38,221 nucleotides of DNA from Sandaracinaceae bacterium (GTDB lineage: Bacteria > Myxococcota_A > Polyangia > Polyangiales > JAFGIB01). The translations under genes and the position numbers were made by a program. The stretch covers positions 1-38,221 of the forward strand of contig JADGRF010000080.1 of NCBI GenBank assembly GCA_017881055.1, written 5' to 3'. Positions 1 through 7,209 of this stretch are shown here, one piece after another. Position 1 is the first letter of the stretch. Every line of letters starts with the position of its first letter. Under the pieces are notes generated by a model. The model was given only the letters and a program-made list of their open reading frames with translations. It had not been told where the DNA came from and did no database searches.

Positions 1-92
1 CGACGAGCGTACCCTTCATGAAGGGCGTCGCGGGCACCGTGAACCCGCCGGACCAGCAGTATTTCAGCGCGATCAAGCTCACGACGCCCTGA
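1..92 (+). CDS. 3' end of an unidentified coding sequence
   Basis: The window opens inside a reading frame whose last 29 complete codons begin at position 3 and end with a TGA at 90-92. The tail reads ...VAGTVNPPDQQYFSAIKLTTP. Codon use is GC-rich at third positions like its neighbours, which supports real coding. There is too little sequence to assign a family. The phrase PPDQQYFSAIKL resembles the C-terminus of an extracellular beta-rich domain, but that is only an impression. The next gene starts 57 bases downstream on the same strand. Confidence 0.45.
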   Translation, partial: TSVPFMKGVAGTVNPPDQQYFSAIKLTTP

Positions 93-149
93 GCGAGCTT
101 CGGTCCGTGCGGGCTGTCCCGCCTGGCGTTTTTAGGCGAAGGTTCGGGC

Positions 150-623
150 ATGAGCGGTGCCGACGACGCGGACATCATGGACGAGCGACTCTGGCGGAAG
201 TCAGGTTGGGTCGCGCGCGTAATCAAGAACGAAGACGACGACGGCTGGGCCGTGGAGATGACTCGCGTCGGTGACTCGGAGCCGGCGCTGGTCGGCCATT
301 GGACGATGGGTCGCGACAAGAAGAACCCGAAGCCGCTCGACTCTGCGGCGTTCTCGACGCTGATCAAGACGGCGCGCGAGGTGCTGCTTCGTCATGAGCA
401 GTCTGCGCGCGCCGAGCTGCACAAGTCGCGCTCGATCACGGACGACGACGGCCGTCGCATTCGTGTCGACTTCGACATCGTGCAGGACGAGGACGACCCG
501 CACGCGATCCTCGCCACCTTCGACGACGCTACCGGCGAAGCGCTGCGCAGCCTGCGGGTGAGCGCCGCGTTCAAGCTGACGGAGTCGAGCGCACAGCGCT
601 TCGCGCGTAGCGGCGAAGCCTGA
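150..623 (+). CDS. Hypothetical acidic cytoplasmic protein, 157 aa
   Basis: I do not recognise this family. The product is a soluble alpha/beta-looking protein with no signal peptide, no membrane segment and no cysteines. The N-terminal third is very acidic (NEDDDGWAVEMTRVGD). The middle contains an amphipathic helix (residues about 72-95), followed by a beta-rich segment (RRIRVDFDIVQDEDDPHAILATFDDATGEALRS, split here into strands). Third-position GC bias supports coding over the competing antisense frames. An in-frame ATG at 177 is an alternative start. The gene is monocistronic in appearance and convergent with the copper monooxygenase gene that ends 94 bases away. No catalytic motif is visible. 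Confidence 0.75.
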   Translation: MSGADDADIMDERLWRKSGWVARVIKNEDDDGWAVEMTRVGDSEPALVGHWTMGRDKKNPKPLDSAAFSTLIKTAREVLLRHEQSARAELHKSRSITDDDGRRIRVDFDIVQDEDDPHAILATFDDATGEALRSLRVSAAFKLTESSAQRFARSGEA

Positions 624-717
624 CGTCGCTGAAGGTCTGCACGACTCGCGCGTGCACGTGCGCGGCATCGGGCACGCCCACGTCGGAGCAGACCAGGAAT
701 AGCACGCTGAAGCCGAC

Positions 718-2202
718 TCAGTTCAAGCAGGCCGTCGACGAGTTCGTGAGGCTGGTCGAGCCGCCCAAGAAGTTCTTGTTCACGAGCGCCTTGGCCGGGT
801 AGGCCAGCGTGAAGTCGAAGCACATCTCGTAGCGGTTTTCGAAGCCCACCCCCACCGAGTTGTTCGTGGTGTTCGTGTAGTGGCAGACCGTCTCGACTCG
901 ATCGCCCGCGTGAAGCACGTACTCGGTCTTCCAGCTGACTTCGCTGTTGAAGTCGAACGGCCAGCCGCCGGCCGGGCTCACGGGCTCACGCGTGCCGTTC
1001 GCACGCAGGATCGTCGACTCCATGTGGCGGCCCAGCAAGTGCATGTGCGGCCACGTGCGAATCACGTGGATGTCGCCCGAGAACTGCGGCGTGCACGTGC
1101 CCGTCGCGGTCGAGTCCTGCGCCATGGGCGGGATGTTGATGCCGAGCTCCGTGCCCAGCCACGACATCGTCGCGGTGTTCGGGCGCAGGTGCTTCTCGAC
1201 CGTGCAGATCTTCACGCCCATGTCCACGGGCAGGGTGTCCGTGGTCCTGTTGAAGAAGTGCACCTCCATGCTCATCTTGTGGTTCGTGCCTGACAGCTGC
1301 ACACCCACGTCGTTGGGGATGCTGTTGTTGTCGGCGCCCGGCGCCCAGCCGGCGACCAGCGTCGGCGAGCTCGGATGGGAGCCGCTGGCCGGGTAGTCGA
1401 CCGTGCCGTCGGGGTTGTTGGAGTTTTCCTCGGAGTAGATGAGCCAGTGATGGATCAGCTCCGGGTGCATGCCCGGGAGCGTCTCGAAGTACACGCCCTG
1501 GGCGCCATCCGGCCACGGAGCATCGAAGTAAAACGCCGCGTAGTGCTCGCCGCTGACCATGAGTGGCGTGGTGTCTTTCGCCACCGACTTCGCGTGCGCG
1601 TGGACTTCGTAGCAGTTCTCGGTGTCGGCGGGCTTCGTGCCCGCGTAGGGATTGCTCATGGGTACGCAGCTGGGATCGGTGCCGGCGATTGCGCCGCCGT
1701 CGAGCCACGCATCGAGCGTCGCCAGCGAGTCGGCCGGGAGCATGCCGGTCATCGGCATCGGCTTGACCGTGTCATGGATCCGCATCTTCACCATGTCGTG
1801 CACGGTGATCGCGGGATTGCTGACAGCAGGCTTCTGCGTGTCTTCCCAGCTGATCAACGACATGGGCACGCCGGAGAGCGGCGTTGCGCCGTGACAGCTC
1901 TGGCAGCTCGTCTTCAGGATCGTGTTCACGTTGCAGGGCAGAGCCGTCGTGCCGCTGGTCGCTCGACCCGCCGCCACGGTGCCGCCGTCAGCTGCAGGGC
2001 CGCCGCTGCCGGAGACCCCGCCGCTCGTGCCGCCAGCGCTGAAGCCACCGTTGCCGCCATTGCCCAAGCCGTTCGTACCCGCGTTTCCGAAGCCGCCGAG
2101 ATTGCTGCCGCCCCCTCGGTTCGTGTCAGCGTTGCTCTGACACCCGGCCAAGACCGAGCCTGCGAGCAGCAACGAACCGAACACGAGAAACTTTTGCTTC
2201 AT
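718..2202 (-). CDS. Lipoprotein: c-type haem motif fused to PHM-like copper monooxygenase
   Basis: The product is 494 aa from the ATG at 2202 (an in-frame TTG two codons upstream is less likely). It starts with a lipoprotein signal (LAGC, C21). A Gly/Asn/Ser-rich spacer follows (residues 22-85), then a c-type haem motif CQSCH (100-104). The C-terminal two thirds resemble the two copper domains of peptidylglycine monooxygenase/dopamine beta-hydroxylase. All six expected copper ligands can be seen: the His pair H251-H252 (LIHHWLIY), H315 (MEVHFFN), the HxH pair H386/H388 (HMHLLG) and a Met ligand M460 (YEMCFDF). In the family these enzymes hydroxylate activated C-H bonds using O2 and two single-electron donations. 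The haem domain could supply electrons instead of ascorbate; that is inference. Substrate is unknown. It probably sits on the cell surface or in the periplasm. Confidence 0.85.
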   Translation of the reverse strand: MKQKFLVFGSLLLAGSVLAGCQSNADTNRGGGSNLGGFGNAGTNGLGNGGNGGFSAGGTSGGVSGSGGPAADGGTVAAGRATSGTTALPCNVNTILKTSCQSCHGATPLSGVPMSLISWEDTQKPAVSNPAITVHDMVKMRIHDTVKPMPMTGMLPADSLATLDAWLDGGAIAGTDPSCVPMSNPYAGTKPADTENCYEVHAHAKSVAKDTTPLMVSGEHYAAFYFDAPWPDGAQGVYFETLPGMHPELIHHWLIYSEENSNNPDGTVDYPASGSHPSSPTLVAGWAPGADNNSIPNDVGVQLSGTNHKMSMEVHFFNRTTDTLPVDMGVKICTVEKHLRPNTATMSWLGTELGINIPPMAQDSTATGTCTPQFSGDIHVIRTWPHMHLLGRHMESTILRANGTREPVSPAGGWPFDFNSEVSWKTEYVLHAGDRVETVCHYTNTTNNSVGVGFENRYEMCFDFTLAYPAKALVNKNFLGGSTSLTNSSTACLN

Positions 2203-2501
2203 AGTCAAACGCCCTGTGAATCCATGACCGAATATTCCGGTACGTCACCAGCGTGTACGAGCGGTGAACAAGACGCAAGCTCCCGTAGCCTTTGGCGTAA
2301 GTTTCTTTTTCCCCGAGGTCTCTGAACGCGCCACAAACGGTTCCGAGAGCGCCAAATGGCGACACAAATCCGCAACGTATGGAAGGTCGACGCGGGGCCG
2401 ACTCACTGTGCGAACTTGCTTGCACCGACCCGCACGGCGCGCACGTGGCAACGGTCGGTGCCCCGTCGGCACCGCGGCACCCGGAAAGGAACCTTCGCAT
2501 C
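2203..2501. promoter_or_regulatory. Divergent intergenic region with an 8-bp AT palindrome
   Basis: This 299-base gap separates the minus-strand copper monooxygenase gene from the plus-strand small gene at 2502, so it must hold promoters for both. The octamer GAATATTC at 2230-2237 lies about 30 bases upstream of the monooxygenase start and stands out in the GC-rich context. The same octamer occurs upstream of the giant repeat gene. A purine-rich ribosome site (GGAAAGGA, 2483-2490) precedes the plus-strand start. No other gene or RNA was recognised here. Confidence 0.3.
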
Positions 2502-2783
2502 ATGAGCGGCAAGCCCCAGACATTGAGAGAGGCGTTCGAACGCGATGTAGCCACGCTTGCCAAGCTCCGCGACGAGCTACGCGTGCACATGAACCTCGCG
2601 AAGGCCGATGCACGTGACGAGTGGAAGGTGCTCGAGCAATCGTGGCCGCGTGTGGAGAGCGAGCTCAAGCGTGTCGGTGATCACACGAAGGAGCCCGTGA
2701 AGGAGATCGGTCAAGCTGCGCGTACGCTGCTCGACGAGATCAAGCAGGGCTACGAGCGCATCAAGCGCGAGGTTGGTCACTGA
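2502..2783 (+). CDS. Small helical protein, 93 aa
   Basis: The start is chosen at ATG 2502 because GGAAAGGA lies 11 bases upstream; the open frame extends further 5' but without coding character. The product (MSGKPQTLREAFERDVATL...) is predicted almost entirely helical and highly charged, with heptad-like spacing of Leu/Val, and has no signal peptide or membrane span. Proteins of this size and composition are common in myxobacteria, usually annotated as hypothetical. The last codons, ERIKREVGH and the stop, lie in the first copy of a 29-bp unit that is then repeated twice more past the stop codon. No function can be proposed. Confidence 0.7.
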   Translation: MSGKPQTLREAFERDVATLAKLRDELRVHMNLAKADARDEWKVLEQSWPRVESELKRVGDHTKEPVKEIGQAARTLLDEIKQGYERIKREVGH

Positions 2784-2841
2784 AGCGCATCAAGCGCGAG
2801 GTTGGTCACTGAAGCGCATCAAGCGCGAGGTTGGTCACTGA
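2756..2841 (+). repeat. 29-bp tandem triplication over a stop codon
   Basis: The unit beginning GCGCATCAAGCGCGAGG and ending GGTCACTGAA occurs at 2756, 2785 and 2814, with perfect copies as far as I can read. The unit is not a multiple of three and contains the TGA of the upstream gene, so only copy one is translated. It looks like a very recent slippage duplication. Confidence 0.9.
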
Positions 2842-2858
2842 CTATGAGCGCGTGATCA

Positions 2859-3689
2859 TCAGTGCTTGGCGGCGCGCTTGCTGAGCCTCTGCATGACTTT
2901 CGGCATGAGCGCGTAGTAACGCTCGGGCGAAAAGCGCTTGAGCCGCCACGCCCACTTTCCGTCCTGCATCGGCACGACGTACAGCTCGTTATCATCGCAG
3001 CCTTCGAGCGCGATGCGCGCCACGTCGGCAGCTTGGACCTTCGACCCTGCCATGCGCTGATCGACCATCTTGTCGAGACCGGCGGTGAGCGTGGCCGAGC
3101 GACTGCTGTTCATGATGTTGGTCCGAAAGAAGGTCGGACACAGCACCGTGACGCCGATGCCGAGCGCCCGCAGCTCGCCCGATAGCGTCTCGGAGAGCGC
3201 GACCACGCCGGCCTTGGTCACGTTGTACGGCGCCATCTCCGGCATCGCGAGCAGCCCCGCCGCCGACGCAACGTTGAGAATGTGCCCTGCGCCCTGCGCC
3301 TTGAAGCGCGGCACGAACGCGTGGCAGCCGTAAATGACGCCCCACAGGTTGATGCCCATGATCCACTCCCAGTCGGACAACGGAATCGTGCCGACCGAGC
3401 CGCTCACTGCGACGCCCGCGTTGTTCACGAGCAGATCGCAGCCGCCCAGGTGCTTGTCCGCGAGCGCGGTCAGGCCCTCGACCTCGGCGGGCTTACTCAC
3501 GTCGCAGTTGATCGCGAAGGCCGTGCCGCCGTTAGCTGCAACCCGATGCGCGGTTTCTTCCGCGCCGGTCAGATCGCGATCCGCGATCAGGATCTTCGCG
3601 CCGCGCTCCGCCAGCGCGAGGCAAAGCGCGCGCCCCAAGCCGCCAGCGCCGCCGGTGACTACTGCCCGAGGTCTTTGGGGAATCGCCAT
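2859..3689 (-). CDS. Short-chain dehydrogenase/reductase (SDR)
   Basis: The product is a 276-aa classical SDR. The Rossmann nucleotide site TGGAGGLG is at residues 12-19. The NNAG structural motif, a serine of the catalytic set (LNVASAAG) and the YxxxK pair (YNVTK) are all in order and spacing. The C-terminus carries a basic extension (WAWRLKRFSPERYYALMPK) seen in SDRs that act on lipophilic alcohols or ketones. I place the start at ATG 3689, giving the usual short lead before the Rossmann strand. An in-frame TTG at 3734 overlaps the stop of the upstream GMC fragment and would allow translational coupling. NAD versus NADP preference and substrate cannot be read. Its neighbour is a truncated GMC oxidoreductase, which hints at a former alcohol-oxidation pair. 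Confidence 0.9.
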   Translation of the reverse strand: MAIPQRPRAVVTGGAGGLGRALCLALAERGAKILIADRDLTGAEETAHRVAANGGTAFAINCDVSKPAEVEGLTALADKHLGGCDLLVNNAGVAVSGSVGTIPLSDWEWIMGINLWGVIYGCHAFVPRFKAQGAGHILNVASAAGLLAMPEMAPYNVTKAGVVALSETLSGELRALGIGVTVLCPTFFRTNIMNSSRSATLTAGLDKMVDQRMAGSKVQAADVARIALEGCDDNELYVVPMQDGKWAWRLKRFSPERYYALMPKVMQRLSKRAAKH

Positions 3690-3730
3690 GGCCGGAGACG
3701 GTACCACGAGGCCGGCGCACGCAGGTCCGC

Positions 3731-4351
3731 TCAATCCAACATCTGTTGCGCCCAGAGCCGGGCCATCGCCATGATCGTGTGCTGCGGGTTGACGCCGAGA
3801 TTGCTGGGAATCGCCGAGGCGTCGGCGATGTGCAGGCCCTGATAGCCGTGCACGCGGCCGCGTCCGTCGCAGACCGAGCGCGCAGGGTCTTTACCCATCG
3901 TGCAGCCGCCGAACAAGTGCGAAAGAATGGACACGTAGGCCCGCGGATCGAGCGGTGCGTCTTTCAGCTTGTCGATCTCGTTCGGCAGCAGCTTGTACGG
4001 CATGCCGAAGATCGACGGCAGAATCGCGCGCGCGCCGGCCGCCACGTGCGTCTGCGCGACCAGGTACATGCCGGCGCGGAAGCGCTCCATGTCGGCGCGG
4101 TCGAGCGTGTAGTGCACGGCGGGCTTGCCATCGAGCGCGCTCTTCACTTCGCCCACGCTCTCGGCACGACAGGCTTGCACCCGCATCGCGATGTGCCGGA
4201 ACTCGGTCAGGCGTTCGGCTTTGACCTGTTCTTGCGTGCAGCGCATCCACAACTTGGGGATAGCGAGCGGCCTCGAACGCGCCCACCCCGTGCCGGCTCC
4301 CGGACGTCGCCGCCAGAAAAGGCTCCGAAAGCGACCAAGCGACGACGTCAC
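3731..4351 (-). pseudogene. C-terminal remnant of a GMC oxidoreductase
   Basis: From about position 4270 down to the stop, the frame encodes the C-terminal substrate-binding part of a GMC-family flavoprotein. It includes SHLFGGCTMG with a conserved His, the segment GYQGLHIADASAIPSN, and NPQHTIMAMA with the second active-site His. Full-length members are normally over 500 residues with an N-terminal FAD-binding Rossmann domain. Here that part is absent: only about 28 Arg-rich residues precede the homologous region, and another gene starts on the opposite strand at about 4.4 kb. FAD could not bind, so this is a decayed or truncated gene. The stop lies next to the possible TTG start of the SDR gene, implying an old operon. 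Confidence 0.75.
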
Positions 4352-4432
4352 GCTTGACGGAGTGAGGCGATTCCGGCCACTAACAGGGTTGAGTCCGCCC
4401 TTGTGCGCCGTTCGGGAACGACCTCTCTGGGA

Positions 4433-5569
4433 ATGTCATTGCCAACTTCTCGTCTGCGCTTCGCTCGGCTGTGCAGAGGCGCGTGCCTGCTGTGCTTCTT
4501 GATCTGTGGGGCGCTGACGAACGTCGCGCACGCGGACGACGTCGCCACGTCGCTCTACATCCGCACCGACTCGGATCGCACCACGGTCGTCTCGCCGCAC
4601 GCACGCGTCGGCAAGACGCTCGACGAGACCACCGAGCTCGACGTGACCTACGCCGCGGACATCTGGACCAGCGCCTCGATCGACATCCGCACGTCGGCCT
4701 CCGTGCGGCCGGTGACCGAGCAGCGCGATGAGATCGATCTTTCGCTGCGCAAAGAGTTCTCCGACATCAAGCTCAATGGCGCGTACCGCTTCTCGACCGA
4801 GCATGATTATTCCTCGCACGGCCTCACGCTCGGCGGCTCCTACGACTTCGCCGACAACGCGGCCACGCTCGATCTCAGCCTGCACGCCATTGCCGACACG
4901 GTCGGCCAGTCGGGCGATCCGAAGTTCGCACGCGCGTTGACCACCATCGACACGCGCCTGTCGTTCACGCAGGTGATCGACCCGCAGACCATCGTGCAGG
5001 GCACGTACGAGCTCGCGTACAACAACGGCTATCAAGCCAGTCCGTATCGGTTCGTGGTGATCGGCGGCAGCGGCTTCGGCTGTGTCGGCGCGCTGCGCTG
5101 CATCCCCGAGCACGTGCCCGACACGCGCACGCGTCACGCGCTCGCAATCTTGCTCCGCCGCGCGCTGAGCGACGACGTGTCGGCCGGCCTGACGTATCGC
5201 TATTACTTCGATCAGTGGGGCCTGTCCTCGCACACGGTCCTCGCCGAGCTGGGTTGGGACGTCGCCGACGACACGCTGCTCGCGCTGCGCTACCGGTTCT
5301 ACACGCAGGGCCGTGTGAACTTCTACCGCGCGCGCTACGCCACCATGCCCAACGTCGGCGACTTCACCACGCGCGATCGCGAGCTGTCGCCGATGGGCTT
5401 CAACCGCATCGGGCTCGAGCTGGAAAAGAAGCTCGACTTCGACGGCGGGCGTCGGCACCTGGCCATGACGCTCGGGCTCGGTGGCTCGTTCTACTCGTAC
5501 GCCGACTTCGTCGGGCTCACGGCCTCACGTGCGCTCGAAGTCACCACGGCTCTGGTGCTCACGCTGTGA
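4433..5569 (+). CDS. DUF3570 outer-membrane beta-barrel protein
   Basis: The product is about 378 aa with a signal peptide ending near NVAHA. A long series of alternating hydrophobic/polar strands follows, full of aromatic girdle residues. The pattern and phrases (SLYIRTDSD..TVVSPHARVGKTL, YRYYFDQW, YRFYTQGRVNFY) match the DUF3570 family, thought to form an outer-membrane barrel. ATG 4433 gives a compact signal peptide; GTG 4403 is the alternative, and neither has a strong ribosome site. In other genomes DUF3570 genes sit with DUF4266, thioredoxin-like and ApbE genes. Here it is followed 5 bases later by an unknown barrel-like protein, then DUF4266 and a DsbD, all co-directional. Role is inferred as the pore or surface part of a redox module. 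Confidence 0.85.
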   Translation: MSLPTSRLRFARLCRGACLLCFLICGALTNVAHADDVATSLYIRTDSDRTTVVSPHARVGKTLDETTELDVTYAADIWTSASIDIRTSASVRPVTEQRDEIDLSLRKEFSDIKLNGAYRFSTEHDYSSHGLTLGGSYDFADNAATLDLSLHAIADTVGQSGDPKFARALTTIDTRLSFTQVIDPQTIVQGTYELAYNNGYQASPYRFVVIGGSGFGCVGALRCIPEHVPDTRTRHALAILLRRALSDDVSAGLTYRYYFDQWGLSSHTVLAELGWDVADDTLLALRYRFYTQGRVNFYRARYATMPNVGDFTTRDRELSPMGFNRIGLELEKKLDFDGGRRHLAMTLGLGGSFYSYADFVGLTASRALEVTTALVLTL

Positions 5570-5574
5570 CGACC

Positions 5575-6906
5575 ATGCGCAAACCGACGCACAGAACGGC
5601 ACTTCGCGGCTTGCAGCTGATGGCTGCAGGCGTGGGTCTTCTGTGCCTGCTCTGCGCCCACGGCGTGCACGCGTTCGCTGCGGCGGTGTTGATCGTGCGT
5701 GCGCCCGACGTGCCGATGACCGCGCGTGGCGATGCCGCCGCTGCGCTCGCGCAGCTCGGGGAAGTCACCGCCGATGGCGACTACGTGGCGGCCGCCAAGG
5801 ACCAGGGCCTTTCCCCAGTCAGCGACGAAGCGTTGATGACACTCGCGCCGCAGGAACACGCGACGCTGATCGTCGTGCTCGAGCGTGGCAGCGGTGGTTT
5901 GCACGTGACCTGCCGCGAAGGCTACTCCGGCAATGCCGTGCTCACGGTCGATCTGCCATTGTCCGGCAGGCATCTCTCGCCGGACAGCTCGACGCGGCTC
6001 GTGCAGGCGGCGCAGCAAGCGCTCGACACGATCCACGGCGGCGCGAAGCCTTCGCCGTTCGCGAAGCCTTCGCCGTTCGGGAGGCCGAACACCCCGATCA
6101 CTGCGGAGACAGGGGCCAGCGAGGAAGCTCCGGTCGAGGCGCCTGCTCCGGATGCTGTGCCGGTCACGCCGGACACGAACGCTGCCGTTGATGAGGCGCA
6201 GGCGCCGAGCGACGGATCGCACACGCTCACTGCGCAGATCGCGGCGGGCCTCGGCTTCTCGACTCGCGACATCGTGGTGCCCACGAGCGCAGGGTCGCGC
6301 TCCCTCTCGACGGGCGCGTTCCCTGCCGTCGATCTTTGGATTCGCGCACACGGCCCGGTGAGCGATGCGTTCTGGCTCGGCGTGGGCTTCCGCTACCAGA
6401 CGTCGCTCGATCTGACTGCGTCCGAGACGCCACCCGCCGGCGCCACCAAGGAGACCTCGCTGCGCTCGCATCACGTCGAGCTGGGCTTTCTGCCCGAGCT
6501 GCATTTCACGAAGACGAAGGAAAGCGTGGTGCTCGGGCTGTTCGCGGGCTGGGCCTTCCGCGGCTTGCGTCCGGTCATCGATCTCAGCTTGCCGGCCTCC
6601 ACGCTCCACGGCGCCGTCCTGCGCCCCGAGCTTCTCATTCCCCTGTCAGAGGCACGTGTGGTGCTGCGGATTGCGCCGGAAATCATTGCGGTTGCGGGTG
6701 TCACGCAAGGCTTGCGCTCGCTCGGCGAGCTGGCGGGCAGCGGCCTCGGCGTAGGCGGCGAGGTTCTGCTTACGGTCGAAGCCGAAGCGTGGCTCGACGT
6801 GGCAGTCAGCTATCGTGAGTCGCATATTTCGGTGGCGTCGCCGTGGGGTGCGTCCTTCACCGACATCGAGCGCTTCGCCACCGTTCAGGCCGTGCTTCAA
6901 TACTGA
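5575..6906 (+). CDS. Exported two-domain protein, barrel-like C-terminus, unknown family
   Basis: The product is 443 aa from ATG 5575, five bases after the DUF3570 stop. The N-terminal signal peptide ends near CAHGVHA/FAA. Residues about 25-155 form a compact periplasmic domain (LIVRAPDVPMTARGDAAAALAQLGEV...ATLIVVLERG). A Pro/Ala/Glu-rich spacer follows with a small duplicated motif (KPSPF twice). The last 240 residues look like beta-hairpins (WLGVGFRYQTSL, HHVELGFLPELHFTK, a final ATVQAVLQY), suggestive of a small outer-membrane barrel. The final aromatic residue fits an OMP C-terminus. I cannot name a family. Position between DUF3570 and DUF4266 suggests it belongs to the same complex. The N-domain fold resembles proteins that sense or bind at the periplasmic face, but this is inference. 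Confidence 0.75.
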   Translation: MRKPTHRTALRGLQLMAAGVGLLCLLCAHGVHAFAAAVLIVRAPDVPMTARGDAAAALAQLGEVTADGDYVAAAKDQGLSPVSDEALMTLAPQEHATLIVVLERGSGGLHVTCREGYSGNAVLTVDLPLSGRHLSPDSSTRLVQAAQQALDTIHGGAKPSPFAKPSPFGRPNTPITAETGASEEAPVEAPAPDAVPVTPDTNAAVDEAQAPSDGSHTLTAQIAAGLGFSTRDIVVPTSAGSRSLSTGAFPAVDLWIRAHGPVSDAFWLGVGFRYQTSLDLTASETPPAGATKETSLRSHHVELGFLPELHFTKTKESVVLGLFAGWAFRGLRPVIDLSLPASTLHGAVLRPELLIPLSEARVVLRIAPEIIAVAGVTQGLRSLGELAGSGLGVGGEVLLTVEAEAWLDVAVSYRESHISVASPWGASFTDIERFATVQAVLQY

Positions 6907-6922
6907 GCTAGAGGTTCTAAAG

Positions 6923-7192
6923 ATGGAGTCGTCGATGAACTCTTCACAGCGCAGCTTCTCAGTCGTTCGCACGCTCGTGGCGCTTTGCGTGCTCGTGGTG
7001 CCCGTGGCGTTCGCGAGCCTGTGTGCCGGGTGTGCCACGATCGCGCCCTACGAGCGCGAGCGCTTGGCGCGCTCCGACATGGAGCTCGGACGCAATGCCG
7101 ATGCGACCGCCGGAGAAGAGCACGCGACGGCCTATCGTGAGGGCTCGAGCGGCGGAATGGGTTCGAGCGGCGGTGGTTGCGGTTGCAACTGA
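6923..7192 (+). CDS. DUF4266 small lipoprotein
   Basis: The product is 89 aa from ATG 6923; an in-frame ATG at 6935 preceded by GGAG is an equally good start. A signal peptide leads to a lipoprotein-type cysteine (LCAGC). The mature part matches DUF4266: the YERERLAR..DMEL segment, then EHATAYREGSSGG and a Gly-rich tail ending CGCN. The tail carries two closely spaced cysteines, which could be redox-active or bind metal. Family members are typically encoded between a DUF3570 barrel and a thioredoxin-like protein, as here. The DsbD gene starts 17 bases downstream, so the two are very likely co-transcribed and the CGC tail is a plausible DsbD substrate (inference). Confidence 0.85.
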   Translation: MESSMNSSQRSFSVVRTLVALCVLVVPVAFASLCAGCATIAPYERERLARSDMELGRNADATAGEEHATAYREGSSGGMGSSGGGCGCN

Positions 7193-7209
7193 CGGAAAGA
7201 GGAGTCTCC

